A DNA stretch of 64,000 nucleotides from Oceanobacillus jordanicus (GTDB lineage Bacteria; Bacillota; Bacilli; Bacillales; Amphibacillaceae). Below, piece by piece: positions 34,672 to 43,892 of this stretch (position 1 is its first letter; every line of letters starts with the position of its first letter). The DNA is taken from contig NZ_JAIFZM010000007.1 in assembly GCF_022095695.1 (NCBI RefSeq), positions 1 through 64,000 of the forward strand. Reading direction: 5' to 3'. The position numbers and the translations under genes are program-made. The notes under the pieces are model-generated. The model saw nothing but the letters and a program-made list of their open reading frames with translations. It had not been told where the DNA came from and searched no databases.

Positions 34672-34732
34672 TAAATTTTTCCTAAGAGGGTCGGAAGTGC
34701 TGTTTTTCTACTATATTAAATAAGCTCAAAGT

Positions 34733-34774
34733 GAAACCCATAGCTGCTCGCATCATGGAGCAGCTATGGGTTTC
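34733..34774. terminator. Strong bidirectional hairpin terminator
   Basis: GAAACCCATAGCTGCTC (34733-34749) pairs with GGAGCAGCTATGGGTTTC (34757-34774), a 17-bp perfect stem between convergent genes. Confidence 0.8.
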
Positions 34775-34802
34775 ATTCATTTCTAATACAAAAGTAAACT
34801 AC

Positions 34803-35207
34803 TTACTCTTTTAAACAATCCAATAAAGTATATCCTAGAACAATCCCAGCAACGACCTGAATAGTGGGAGTTCCTTCCATTATGATTAACGGTATTTTCA
34901 TAATACCTGCTGCAGCAGTATAAGGCAAAATGGCCATTGCGATCAGAAACAAGGTTGGAATTGCTATTGCCACAAACCTTATCCAATCAAATCTCCATGG
35001 TTTGTTCTGCTTTATTTCAATGAACAATTTTGGCAATCTCAGAAGGACTCCAATAACGATCGGAAAGATGATGCCATATAGTACGATAGGCATGATATCA
35101 AAATTCATACTGGCTTTTTCTTCTAACCAAACTTGAAATTTAATTCCTACATACACAATAAAACCCATACCGACCGTGAATCCGAAATAGTATAAAAACC
35201 TTTTAAT
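34803..35207 (-). CDS. Hypothetical membrane protein, possible ATT start
   Basis: Four hydrophobic segments (FLYYFGFTVGMGFIVYVG; IVLYGIIFPIVIGVLL; FVAIAIPTLFLIAMAILPY; IQVVAGIVLGYTLLD). The first ATG is at 35168 (121 residues), but it has no ribosome site and cuts the first helix. AAGGGGAG upstream is correctly placed for an ATT at 35207, which would give a 134-residue protein with a natural basic start (KRFLYYFG). No family recognised. Confidence 0.6.
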   Translation of the reverse strand: MKRFLYYFGFTVGMGFIVYVGIKFQVWLEEKASMNFDIMPIVLYGIIFPIVIGVLLRLPKLFIEIKQNKPWRFDWIRFVAIAIPTLFLIAMAILPYTAAAGIMKIPLIIMEGTPTIQVVAGIVLGYTLLDCLKE

Positions 35208-35272
35208 AAAACCGTCTCCCCTTATATAAGATTTTACTTATATATATGTAAATAATTACTCACATGGCTAAG

Positions 35273-35761
35273 TTAAATTTCAAAGGAATGAATCAAGCAT
35301 TCTTCATTATCAACTATTTTCTCCTCTTCTTCATACTCAATATTAAGTTCTAAAAAAGTCTTTTTCCAAAAGTGGACAGCAGGTTTATTTTCTGTTAGCT
35401 CCACAACAAAATATTTGCCTTTTTTCTGGTTAAACAATTCTTTTAATATTGCCAGGGCAATACCTTTCCTTCTATATTTTTTCAAAATAAAAATGTCGTT
35501 GATACTGTAATCATAATCTCTTTTTAAAAAAGGCTTTTCTAAGAGCAATAAAAATCCCACAACCCGCTCATCTTTTTTCAAAAGATATGGTGTCACCCCT
35601 GTGCTCTCCCATATTAAATCAAAGGAATCAAATTCGAAAAGGCCATCTTCTGATATATCCAAGCCCTCGGTAAACTCCGAGAGGTCATGTAAATATAGGG
35701 AATATAAATTTTGAAGAATATGTTTTTCATCCTTGGAAATGAACTGAAATGAGATAGTCAT
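35273..35761 (-). CDS. GNAT-family acetyltransferase
   Basis: 162 residues. The acetyl-CoA loop is visible as ILKKYRRKGIALAILKELF (Q/R-x-x-G-x-G/A motif) followed by the beta strand and AVHFWKKTF. Substrate unknown. Its coding sequence is more AT-rich than its neighbours, as is that of the preceding membrane protein, so a separate origin is possible. Confidence 0.85.
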   Translation of the reverse strand: MTISFQFISKDEKHILQNLYSLYLHDLSEFTEGLDISEDGLFEFDSFDLIWESTGVTPYLLKKDERVVGFLLLLEKPFLKRDYDYSINDIFILKKYRRKGIALAILKELFNQKKGKYFVVELTENKPAVHFWKKTFLELNIEYEEEEKIVDNEECLIHSFEI

Positions 35762-36330
35762 GGTTAAGCCTCTTTTACGGTTATTTAAATCCCTTACTTA
35801 GTTAATTCTACAGAAATTTACATTGTCCTTCCTGCATTTTTTAAACAAGAAAAGGCAATCAATTAATTGATCGCCTTGTTTAACTGTGGGTCTCTGCGTT
35901 TTCACCTACATGATTTTTCCCTACCGAATATGTACTACCTCGGGCAAGTGTCATCGTGAACTTCCACTCATGTTATTTCATTTCCAAGCTAACAAATACA
36001 ACGCTCGTCCTTAAGATCTATTTCTGGTCTCTCATGTATGTAGCGTGTGTTTCACGGACACTGAAGAATAGGAAGATTATCGTAGGAAGTGCTGTATGGT
36101 GGGGAGGAATTGTACGTTGCAGAATGCTTGAAGGTAGGAAATTTTCACTAAATAAGGAAGTTATTTTACAAAAAGGATAATTTTACGTTACACTGCATTT
36201 GTAATAAAATTTTAAATAATAAGACTAATGCGTTATAGTGAAGCGGAAATTATACCATTTCCTACCTATGAGAGAGATAGTAGATATCGGTATTGTAAAG
36301 AAATGTCACTGTTTATAAGGAGGATTCAAA
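35762..36330. other. 570-base stretch without a convincing gene
   Basis: Apart from the hairpin at 35852 no feature is clear. An open frame at 35956-36180 (plus) lacks a ribosome site and any recognisable sequence. The end carries the AAGGAGGA site of the gene at 36331. Confidence 0.5.
35852..35880. terminator. Hairpin with T-rich flanks
   Basis: AAGGCAATCAATT (35852-35864) pairs with AATTGATCGCCTT (35865-35877) with one mismatch and no real loop, followed by GTTT and preceded by TTTTTT further left. It lies upstream of the acetyltransferase, so which transcript it ends is unclear. Confidence 0.5.
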
Positions 36331-36552
36331 ATGAGAAAAATGCTATTATTCTTCATAGCAGGGTTTGTATTAGGAATCTTTATATTACCAATGATACAAA
36401 AATCGCTTGGCTTTCCCTCTTCTGCCGAGGTGCTGGAGCGGGTATTCGGTGAGCCGAATGCAGTAACCATTCCAATAGTTATCTTGCTTACTATGCTATT
36501 TATCTATCTGACCGGACGGGGATTGTTCAAGCAGGCTAAAAAAGGAAAATAA
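36331..36552 (+). CDS. Small membrane protein of unknown function
   Basis: 73 residues, helices at about 3-21 and 46-63, short basic tail (KQAKKGK). A strong AAGGAGGA lies before the ATG. No family recognised. It converges on the gene at 36582. Confidence 0.65.
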   Translation: MRKMLLFFIAGFVLGIFILPMIQKSLGFPSSAEVLERVFGEPNAVTIPIVILLTMLFIYLTGRGLFKQAKKGK

Positions 36553-36581
36553 CAAAGGGGACAGATGTAAGCTACTCATCG

Positions 36582-37070
36582 TTAGTCAATCAGGTTTAAA
36601 AACCCATCACTATTTGTACGATCAAAAAAGTAATCAATTCCATAGTGTGAAGCAACTCCCATAATAATAGCCCACGCCACTATGCTTATGGTCATCCAAA
36701 TTGTTATTTGCTTCTTGGTACCACCAAAGCTCATAGCAAGTACTGCACCGAGATGACTTCCAGTGATAAAGGGCGCAAGTAACGCTAGGCCAGGTAGGCC
36801 GTATTTTTTCCATACGAAGGCTGCCCGTCTTTGCTTTTTCTCCGATTTATTTTTTCCCTTCTTTTCTTTCCGTCTTGCTAACCAACGTTTTGTCTGATCT
36901 GTCAGTGTAATAAGGATAAGGATCGTAGTCATATTTCCGGCAAAGGCTATGATGGTGACAGGAATTGCCTGTAATCCTGTCGCTATTCCAATTGGGATAA
37001 CTGCGACAACCTCAAAAAAGGGTGTGGCACCTAATAAAAAGACGATAATATATGCTAGATATATATTCAT
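36582..37070 (-). CDS. Small multidrug export-like membrane protein (PF06695 type)
   Basis: 162 residues, four helices. ATPFFEVVAVIPIGIATGL and FITGSHLGAVLAMSFGG are characteristic of the family named Sm_multidrug_ex (COG2426). The central cytoplasmic loop is strongly basic (RRKEKKGKNKSEKKQRR). Function is not established despite the name. GAGGAGGGAAT precedes the ATG. Confidence 0.75.
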   Translation of the reverse strand: MNIYLAYIIVFLLGATPFFEVVAVIPIGIATGLQAIPVTIIAFAGNMTTILILITLTDQTKRWLARRKEKKGKNKSEKKQRRAAFVWKKYGLPGLALLAPFITGSHLGAVLAMSFGGTKKQITIWMTISIVAWAIIMGVASHYGIDYFFDRTNSDGFLNLID

Positions 37071-37188
37071 TTCTCATATTCCCTCCTCTTATTCTATTTC
37101 TCCGGATAATAGCGTTTTGATATACGATGAGGCGACTTCATGTATCTGCCTATGATATGGAATAAAACAAACTGACCATATCTCAAAA

Positions 37189-38154
37189 TTAATAGATACG
37201 TTCAACTTCGTATCCTTTTTGCTCGAGTTCGCTTGGAACACTCGGATCAATTAGAGCGTGTACAGAACCGATAATAGCAAAATAGGTTTGACCTCTGTCA
37301 CTTTGTAAGATTTCTTCGAGTTTATTTGCCATTCTAATGTTACGACTATCATTTAACTCTTGTTTGTACTCTTCATTAACACCTTCAAAGCTATCTGATA
37401 ACTGGTTAACAAGTGAATCTCTCTTACTGTTACCATGCACCCAGTTATATCCTAATTGGTTTAACCAATCAGCTTGATCCTCATAGGCCCCGATATAATT
37501 TTCAAGTGTTTCAACTTGTGTGTCCATACTAAAGCCTGTCAACATTTCATACTGCCCTTCAATCGTTTCTAATTCCATTATTTTTTTATCTTCTTCTAAA
37601 GCACGTTGAAGAAAATACAAATCAACCCCGTACTCTGATGATAAATCGCTTTTCTCTGCAATAAATTCTGTTAATAAACTCTCTACAAACCATGGCTGGT
37701 ATTGCTTGAAATTCTCCACAGACATCCCTTGTGCTTCAAATATATTTGAAAGTTTTCTAAAAGACTCCTCTGATAAAACTTTATCCAATGTCGTGCCATC
37801 ATCAAATAATGCCATCTCGTTTAGTTCTTCTTCCGTCATATCAACTTCAAACATATTAATTTCTGGGAGAATTACATCCGAACTTTCATATGCTTCTTCA
37901 ATTTTATTGGCAAGTGGGTAATAATCTTCATGACCTAAATGGATGCTCCCAAGAATGTATGCAGTGGTTTCACCATTATCAACCTTCCACAAGAATCCTC
38001 CATCTCCATCATAATTATATGTTGCATCATCAGTACTCTCTTCTGTTTCCTCGTTTAATTCCTCATTGTCTACGGGTGCTTCATCATTATTCGTACATCC
38101 AATTAACACAACCATCAGTAATAAAAAATATAGTAATGAATTAATTTTAGGCAT
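37189..38154 (-). CDS. TraB/GumN-family lipoprotein
   Basis: 321 residues. Lipoprotein signal with lipobox LIGC at the N-terminus, an acidic linker (EELNEETEESTDD) and then the TraB/GumN domain: FLWKVDNGETTAYILGSIHL with the conserved GSIH, and a C-terminal YFAIIGSVHALIDP with the second conserved histidine. The family is related to Tiki-type metalloproteases, with paired GxxH motifs as proposed metal ligands. Anchored outside the membrane. Partner unknown. Confidence 0.88.
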   Translation of the reverse strand: MPKINSLLYFLLLMVVLIGCTNNDEAPVDNEELNEETEESTDDATYNYDGDGGFLWKVDNGETTAYILGSIHLGHEDYYPLANKIEEAYESSDVILPEINMFEVDMTEEELNEMALFDDGTTLDKVLSEESFRKLSNIFEAQGMSVENFKQYQPWFVESLLTEFIAEKSDLSSEYGVDLYFLQRALEEDKKIMELETIEGQYEMLTGFSMDTQVETLENYIGAYEDQADWLNQLGYNWVHGNSKRDSLVNQLSDSFEGVNEEYKQELNDSRNIRMANKLEEILQSDRGQTYFAIIGSVHALIDPSVPSELEQKGYEVERIY

Positions 38155-38236
38155 CTTGTAAGTCGTCCCCTTCTAAAAAAATTATTTTCTTAACCGAAAC
38201 GACGGACTATCCTCTTCTTTGTGAGTCACCTCTCTA

Positions 38237-38875
38237 TTAATCTATTAACCAATGGCTACGAAGCATGAGAGCCCTTTCTGTGGCAGCTAAAGCACCTGCA
38301 AAACCTGCCGCTACATTCATCCAAATAGATAATGAAATTGGAGACTCAAACGTACCTATATTTTCAGAAATCCATGGAACTTGCGAAATAGATTCAATAA
38401 TTTGGGGTAAAGTTAGAATGGTTATCGATAACAACGTGACAATGGCTAGCCCTCCAATCAGAAAACTGATTGTTGGAAAGCGTTTATGCAACCTCATGCG
38501 CAATCCTCTAATGGACCGTTTTTCTGGGTACACTGAAAATATTTCCAGTTTATCCGTAAGGTATTGAATACTATTAATCCCGCTTCCTTGGCTTTTCACC
38601 TCAATAATGCCATTTTCAACTGGCAAACTGGCCGGAAGTGTAGAATAGGCAATGTGTTTTCTATTGTGATATAAATCCACACTAGAATCCTCTGCGAAAT
38701 ACCTGGATTTCAATGCGTAATGGATTTTCTCATTGTTCTCGTTCGTGATGGTAATGTGGAATAACGAGTGCGTAAAGGCATGCCAAAATCGATACTCTTT
38801 TAACCGATGCCCATCACCCTTTTTCACTTTTCGAATTTCCATATGACGCTTCCTTCGACGAATAAATTGGAACAT
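38237..38875 (-). CDS. Hypothetical membrane protein
   Basis: 212 residues. The first 130 are polar with a basic start (RRRKRH); two helices follow near 135-158 and 185-205. An internal ATG at 38842 has an equally good ribosome site (GAAGGAAG), so the first 11 residues are uncertain. No family recognised. Confidence 0.6.
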   Translation of the reverse strand: MFQFIRRRKRHMEIRKVKKGDGHRLKEYRFWHAFTHSLFHITITNENNEKIHYALKSRYFAEDSSVDLYHNRKHIAYSTLPASLPVENGIIEVKSQGSGINSIQYLTDKLEIFSVYPEKRSIRGLRMRLHKRFPTISFLIGGLAIVTLLSITILTLPQIIESISQVPWISENIGTFESPISLSIWMNVAAGFAGALAATERALMLRSHWLID

Positions 38876-38961
38876 GAGACGTCTACCTTCCTTTCCTTAT
38901 TTGTTTTTTAACCTAGGCAATCAAGGAGAAGACAAAAAATCACATCTTACGTAAAGACCGA

Positions 38962-39561
38962 TCATTTCACCATTTTTAAGATGCTTTCTATTACTTTTTC
39001 ACTGTAATCTTCAAGGTTTATCTCCACTTCGTATTGTGGCAACGATATCGAACCAGATATCGAACCCCGAATCATTGTTGTCATTACCTGGGGATCAAAA
39101 TCACCAAGTTCTTTTGTTTTTTGTCCGTTTTGCAGAATGTCTTTTAACAACGTATGCAATTCATCGTCAGCATCGGTTTTCACTAAATAATAAGGAACAT
39201 TTTCTGGTGTACGAGCATTAAAAACAATTTCAAGTAATGCTTTTGTATTTCCTCGATAGATAACCTGATATGCCAAACTTGCTTCAATAAAAGCAACTAA
39301 CTTCTCCATATAGGATTGCTTCTGCTCCACTTTATCTTTAATAAAAGCTCGTTCTTCTTGTACCAGATAAGCTAACGTATTATTCAATAGATCATCTTTT
39401 CCAGAGAAATGATAAGAAATCAGCCCTGTACTGATCGCTGCTTTTTTTGCAATTTTGGATAGGCTCGTGTGGATGTATCCTATCTCTGTTAAAACCTCTA
39501 TGGATGCTTTTATAATTTGTTCTTTTCGTGCGTCAGCAATTAAATAGTTTTTACTAGTCAT
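38962..39561 (-). CDS. TetR/AcrR-family transcriptional regulator
   Basis: 199 residues from ATG 39561 (AAGGAG seven bases upstream); an earlier in-frame ATG is less well placed. N-terminal helix-turn-helix HTSLSKIAKKAAISTGLIS then YHFSGKDDLL. The C-terminal part resembles the TetR_C_6/YcdC type loosely. Divergent from the PepSY protein gene at 39851, with AT-rich DNA and a TGATCAGTCAATCA motif (39604-39617) between them, so it may control that operon. Confidence 0.88.
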   Translation of the reverse strand: MTSKNYLIADARKEQIIKASIEVLTEIGYIHTSLSKIAKKAAISTGLISYHFSGKDDLLNNTLAYLVQEERAFIKDKVEQKQSYMEKLVAFIEASLAYQVIYRGNTKALLEIVFNARTPENVPYYLVKTDADDELHTLLKDILQNGQKTKELGDFDPQVMTTMIRGSISGSISLPQYEVEINLEDYSEKVIESILKMVK

Positions 39562-39850
39562 TTCACCATCTCCTTCTTTGTTTTGATTGTACATTTTTTA
39601 TTTTGATCAGTCAATCAGTTTTTATCTTAGGTTTAAAAAACTCCTTCTTATACCTTCTTGTCTAAAATGTTACAAATTCACAATTCTTAACAAAAAACCT
39701 CACTAATTCTCTTGCTTATTGTTTCATAACAAAATAACATGTACGGTAAGTGATCTAAAATGGAACGAATAGCGTTAGCTAAATAGGAATATTTATCTCA
39801 CCTAAGTTCATTCCTTCATGAAACTAGAAAAGTATAGGAGCAAAAAAATT

Positions 39851-41239
39851 ATGGATCCCATAAAAGAAGAAATGTCTAATCAAGTCTCTGAAGAAAAAAC
39901 AAAAAAGCAAAAGAGAGCTTTATTCTATAAAACGGTATGGAGATGGCACTTCTATGCAGGTATTATCATCGCGCCATTCCTTCTGATACTTGCCGTGACG
40001 GGAAGTGTCTATTTATTTAAACCACAGATCGAAAACATGATCTACGCCGATTTTTATGATGTCACGCCACAAGATGAGAGACTTGCAGATTCTGAGATTA
40101 TAGATCAGGCAAAAGAAACGCATCCGGGTGCGGTGATCACTAGCTTTCGACCAGGTGAGGATGAGACTCGCTCGAGTGAGGTTGGACTGTCGTCTGAAGG
40201 AGAATCTCTGACTGTTTTTGTGAATCCTTATACAGGTGACTCACTTGGTGAGCTAAATGATGAAGATCGCATCATGGATAAGATAGAAGAGTTCCACGGA
40301 GAATTAATGGTAGGCACGTTGGGTGATCGAATCGTAGAACTTGCTGCATCTTGGGGTGTGGTCCTCATTGTGACTGGAATTTTTCTTTGGTTACCTAGAA
40401 AAAGAAAAGGTCTAGCAGGTGTAGTCTATCCCCGTTTTCATAAAGGGAAAATGACTTTACAACGCGATTTGCATGCCGTTCCAGCATTCTGGATAGCGGC
40501 AGGGATGTTCTTTTTAATTATGACAGGTCTACCGTGGTCTGGCTTCTGGGGGACAAACTTCCAAACGATTGCAACAAACGCAGGAGTTGGTTATCCACCG
40601 TCCGTCTGGGTGGGGGATGCACCTAGCTCTGGTGTGCAAACAAAGGAAATAGCAGATGTGCCATGGGCTGCGGAAACGTTAGATGTGCCAAAATCGAATC
40701 TGCAGGGCTTAGTACCTGCTTCGATTGATGATATTACGTCAACCGCCAAGCGAGAGGGTGTCCATCCAAGCTATACGGTTATTTTTCCAAATGACGAAGA
40801 AGGGGTCTACACGCTATCTGCTTTTCCACCTAAAGCACGGGATGAAATTACCATGCACCTTGATCAGTATTCAGGTGCCGTCCTTGCAGATTATCGGTAT
40901 GACAATTATGAATCAATTGGAAAGCTGGTTGCGTTAGGCATCACATTGCATAAAGGGACAGAGTTTGGCATCGTGAACCAACTTGTGAGTCTGGCAATTT
41001 GTCTCGGTATCATTTTTATCGTATTAAGTGGATTTTATTTATGGTGGAAAAGAAAACCACAGCATGGAATGGGAGCGCCAAAGTCTGGTGGACTCTTTAA
41101 TACGAAACTCTTTTTCATCGTATTAATCGGACTAGGAATTCTGTTCCCATTAGTTGGCTTGTCCATTATTTGTATTTTACTTATCGATCTATTATTAATT
41201 AAACGGATTCCTGCATTGCGGCGGTTTTTCAATGCCTAA
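39851..41239 (+). CDS. PepSY-associated membrane protein (PiuB-like)
   Basis: 462 residues. FYKTVWRWHFYAGIIIAPFL and LAVTGSVYLFKPQIE form the first helix of PepSY_TM proteins; two extracytoplasmic PepSY-like regions, further helices (residues about 165-185, 215-235, 380-405) and a final pair follow. Conserved histidines in WRWHFYAG, RDLHAVPAFW and TLHKGTEFG could bind haem. Such proteins are often iron- or copper-linked. ATG 39851 with AGGAGC upstream is chosen over 39818. Co-transcribed with the lipoprotein 21 bases downstream. Confidence 0.85.
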   Translation: MDPIKEEMSNQVSEEKTKKQKRALFYKTVWRWHFYAGIIIAPFLLILAVTGSVYLFKPQIENMIYADFYDVTPQDERLADSEIIDQAKETHPGAVITSFRPGEDETRSSEVGLSSEGESLTVFVNPYTGDSLGELNDEDRIMDKIEEFHGELMVGTLGDRIVELAASWGVVLIVTGIFLWLPRKRKGLAGVVYPRFHKGKMTLQRDLHAVPAFWIAAGMFFLIMTGLPWSGFWGTNFQTIATNAGVGYPPSVWVGDAPSSGVQTKEIADVPWAAETLDVPKSNLQGLVPASIDDITSTAKREGVHPSYTVIFPNDEEGVYTLSAFPPKARDEITMHLDQYSGAVLADYRYDNYESIGKLVALGITLHKGTEFGIVNQLVSLAICLGIIFIVLSGFYLWWKRKPQHGMGAPKSGGLFNTKLFFIVLIGLGILFPLVGLSIICILLIDLLLIKRIPALRRFFNA

Positions 41240-41260
41240 TGTTAGAAGGAGGCTTATACG

Positions 41261-41740
41261 ATGAAAAAAGGTATAACCAGTTTGGTTCTAATTGGGCTCA
41301 GTCTTGTGCTTGGTGCTTGTTCGTTGAATGCAGGTGTGGCAAGCCTTTATAAGGAAGAAACTCCCCTGCATGCTGCTATTCAAATCCCAGCATCTTTTAA
41401 AGATAATGCGGAGGACGTGATTTCTATTGAGCTTGAGCAGAACGGGGAACGCGTGGAAAGCATGGAAAGTCCAGACTTTCTGCATGCGGAAATATGGAAG
41501 CAGGATGGATCCTTATCGTTTCCAATGGAAGAGGTAGAGCAGGATGAAGATGGCGCTTTTTATGTAAAAAAGGAGTTTGACGAGGACGGACTCTATTTTA
41601 TAAAACTCCATGCCAGTTCTAATGGTTCGATCATCACGCCCAAAAAGCAATTTATCGTAGGAGAGCTTTCAGATGAAGAACTAGAAATTTTGCAAGAGGG
41701 CGCCCAAGAGGAAGAAGTCGATCATAAGCATCATCACTGA
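41261..41740 (+). CDS. FixH/YtkA-like lipoprotein with histidine tail
   Basis: 159 residues. Lipobox LGAC, a beta-sandwich-type domain (PDFLHAEIWKQDG; DEDGLYFIKLHASSNG) as in YtkA/FixH proteins, and a C-terminal DHKHHH tail that could bind metal. Follows the PepSY protein with AGAAGGAGG before its ATG, so the two probably form one envelope metal- or haem-related unit. Confidence 0.75.
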   Translation: MKKGITSLVLIGLSLVLGACSLNAGVASLYKEETPLHAAIQIPASFKDNAEDVISIELEQNGERVESMESPDFLHAEIWKQDGSLSFPMEEVEQDEDGAFYVKKEFDEDGLYFIKLHASSNGSIITPKKQFIVGELSDEELEILQEGAQEEEVDHKHHH

Positions 41741-41743
41741 TCC

Positions 41744-41850
41744 AGGGGAGAGCATCGCCTTTGGGTGAGAGAGCATCAGCCATGAGCGAAAGAACATCCC
41801 CCGAGAGAGAAAGAACAACGCCAGAGAGCAACCAAGCGCTTCAACCGCCC
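41744..41850. repeat. Degenerate 18-20-base tandem repeats (GAGAGCATC type)
   Basis: Five successive units: GGGGAGAGCATCGCCTTTG, GGTGAGAGAGCATCAGCCAT, GAGCGAAAGAACATCCCC, CGAGAGAGAAAGAACAAC, GCCAGAGAGCAACCAAGC. The block directly follows a stop codon and is more GC-rich than its surroundings. Confidence 0.6.
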
Positions 41851-41993
41851 TGCGACCTCAGCAATATATAGTATTTTTTTGGTAATTGATGTTGTTTTCT
41901 GTCTAGTTTTGTAGGTATAATAGAGTAGTGTTTATTAAGATTACCGGTAAAAGATTACTACTATAAAGATTGAGTTAGAGAAGGGGCACAAAT

Positions 41994-42917
41994 ATGAGAA
42001 GGTCTGAGCGCAAGAAGTCAAAAAAATTATGGCTAAAGATACCAATAATTGTAGTGCTATTGCTTTTGGTTGGAGTTGGGGTTTATGCTTTCTCCCTATA
42101 CAACAATGCCAAAAGTACAGTCAATGAAAAGATGAATGAGCCAATAGAGTCAATTGATACAGCAGTTACGAAGAAAAAGGTGAAGGATTTGCAGCCTTTA
42201 AATATTTTACTTATGGGTGTGGATGCAAGGGGTGCAGACAAAGGGCGTTCTGATGCTCTTATGGTTTTGTCACTTGATCCCGATTCAGATCGCATGCAAA
42301 TAATCAGTATTCCACGCGATACACGTGCAACAATTGTCGGTAGAGGTACAGAAGACAAGATTAACCATGCATACGCATTTGGTGGACCCGACATGTCGGT
42401 AGCCACTGTAGAAAACTTCCTCGATATTGAGTTGGATTATTTTGTCCGCATGAACATGGAGGGGCTTGAAGAGTTAGTTGATGAACTAGGAACCATTACA
42501 GTGAATAATGAAATTGCTTGGAATGATGGAAAGTATAATTTTACAGAAGGTCCTGTCGATATGGATGGCGCGAAGACGATGGCGTTTGTCCGGATGAGAA
42601 AGCAGGATAACGCTGGAGACTTCGGTCGTACCAAGCGTCAGCGTCAGGTAATTCAAGGAATAGTAGATAGAGGAGCTTCGGTTGGCTCTGTGAATAAAAT
42701 TGGTGGCGTGATTGACGTTCTTGGAAACAACATGGCGACAAACCTAGACTTTGAAGACATGAAGAATTTGTTCTCTAATTACAGAGGCGTCCGTAAAAAC
42801 GTGGATAACTACATGTTAGAAGGAAGTGGCACCACGATTGATGGCATTTATTACTATCTAGTGCCAGATGAAGAAATACAGAAAGTTCATTCCATGATTG
42901 CAGATATCAAATCATAA
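41994..42917 (+). CDS. LytR-CpsA-Psr (LCP) family protein
   Basis: 307 residues. One N-terminal membrane helix (about 14-33) and an extracellular LCP domain: LNILLMGVDARGADKGRSDA, MQIISIPRDTRATI, DKINHAYAFGGPDM and FVRMRKQDNAGDFGRTKRQR. LCP enzymes attach teichoic acid or other anionic glycopolymers to peptidoglycan; the conserved Arg and Asp residues are present. AGAAGGGGCAC precedes the ATG; a terminator follows. Confidence 0.93.
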   Translation: MRRSERKKSKKLWLKIPIIVVLLLLVGVGVYAFSLYNNAKSTVNEKMNEPIESIDTAVTKKKVKDLQPLNILLMGVDARGADKGRSDALMVLSLDPDSDRMQIISIPRDTRATIVGRGTEDKINHAYAFGGPDMSVATVENFLDIELDYFVRMNMEGLEELVDELGTITVNNEIAWNDGKYNFTEGPVDMDGAKTMAFVRMRKQDNAGDFGRTKRQRQVIQGIVDRGASVGSVNKIGGVIDVLGNNMATNLDFEDMKNLFSNYRGVRKNVDNYMLEGSGTTIDGIYYYLVPDEEIQKVHSMIADIKS

Positions 42918-42925
42918 GGCGATAT

Positions 42926-42960
42926 AACAGCACGTTCCTTCTCGGGAGCGTGCTGTTTTT
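42926..42960 (+). terminator. Terminator of the LCP gene
   Basis: AACAGCACGTTCC pairs with GGGAGCGTGCTGTT (one wobble), followed by TTTTTC. Confidence 0.85.
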
Positions 42961-43073
42961 CTATGCTCTTTAAAGGAATTCACTTTAGTGTGTTGAATTA
43001 ATATAGTGGTAGAGATTTCTAGAAATAACACGGCAACAGGTTCAAAAAAACACAGTGAAAATGAGGGATGCTA

Positions 43074-43892
43074 GTGTCCGGGATTATAATAAAAGAAAAC
43101 GTACATACAGATAAAAACTTAGTGAAAAGTCACTATCATCATGTTCATCAAATTTTATATGTGTTGGAAAGTAAAGGAGAAATTATATTTAACAATCAAG
43201 TTCATGCCTTTAAAAAAGATAATTTGGCATTCATTCCTCCCTATTCCAAACACTCAATCATCGCTGAAGATAAAATGACCGTCCTTGTTTTGGAATTTGA
43301 TCTTCTACAACTAGACAACGGGATAAACGAAATTCTAAGAGAAGAAGATAACTTCGCAGAAACACGTATTATTGAACTTAACTTATTTGAATCTGTGCAT
43401 GTGAGACAACTGCTTCGCAGGATGCTTTACGAGCAATCTCAACAGGATAACTATCGATTCATGGCTATTAAAATATTTCTTTCTGAATTACTACTTACAC
43501 TTCTAAGGTCAAATAAAGAACAGAGTATTACAAATGCCAATAGTTTACGAGCAGAACGTTTACGAAAGTACATAGATGAAAATTATTTTGAAATTGTTGA
43601 TGCAGGTGATATTTCCCAAAGGCTTGGAATTAGTACCCGACACGTAAATACAATTTTCAAAGAAAGTTATAATATTACTCCCATGAAATATTTAAACGAA
43701 GTACGAATGGAAACAGCGAAGAAATTACTTATGGAGACAGACAAGGACATTGCCTCCATTTGTTTTGAAATAGGGTTTGAGTCCCTTTCCACTTTCTATA
43801 GAAGATTTAAGAATTATATGAAGATCTCTCCCCATAAATATCGCGTAAATAATCACTACATACAAGGAATGAGTACAAGAGACAAAGTATAA
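43074..43892 (+). CDS. AraC-family transcriptional regulator with cupin sensor
   Basis: 272 residues from GTG 43074 (GAGGG six bases before); ATG 43068 is in frame but too close to the site. The N-terminus is a cupin-like AraC_binding domain (KSHYHHVHQILYVLESKGEI; NLAFIPPYSKHSI). The C-terminus is the double helix-turn-helix (LGISTRHVNTIFKESYNITP; IASICFEIGFESLSTFYRRF; ISPHKYR). Directly precedes the Gfo/Idh-DUF993-isomerase genes on the same strand, so it probably senses their substrate and activates them. A palindrome overlaps its stop codon. Confidence 0.9.
   Translation: MSGIIIKENVHTDKNLVKSHYHHVHQILYVLESKGEIIFNNQVHAFKKDNLAFIPPYSKHSIIAEDKMTVLVLEFDLLQLDNGINEILREEDNFAETRIIELNLFESVHVRQLLRRMLYEQSQQDNYRFMAIKIFLSELLLTLLRSNKEQSITNANSLRAERLRKYIDENYFEIVDAGDISQRLGISTRHVNTIFKESYNITPMKYLNEVRMETAKKLLMETDKDIASICFEIGFESLSTFYRRFKNYMKISPHKYRVNNHYIQGMSTRDKV

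Noticed and set aside
35956-36180. 74-codon frame in a gene gap
   Set aside because: No ribosome site, no recognisable domain and unusual composition; treated as non-coding.
39604-39617. TGATCAGTCAATCA as TetR operator
   Set aside because: Only 4-base arms are symmetric; too weak to list as a feature, mentioned with the regulator.
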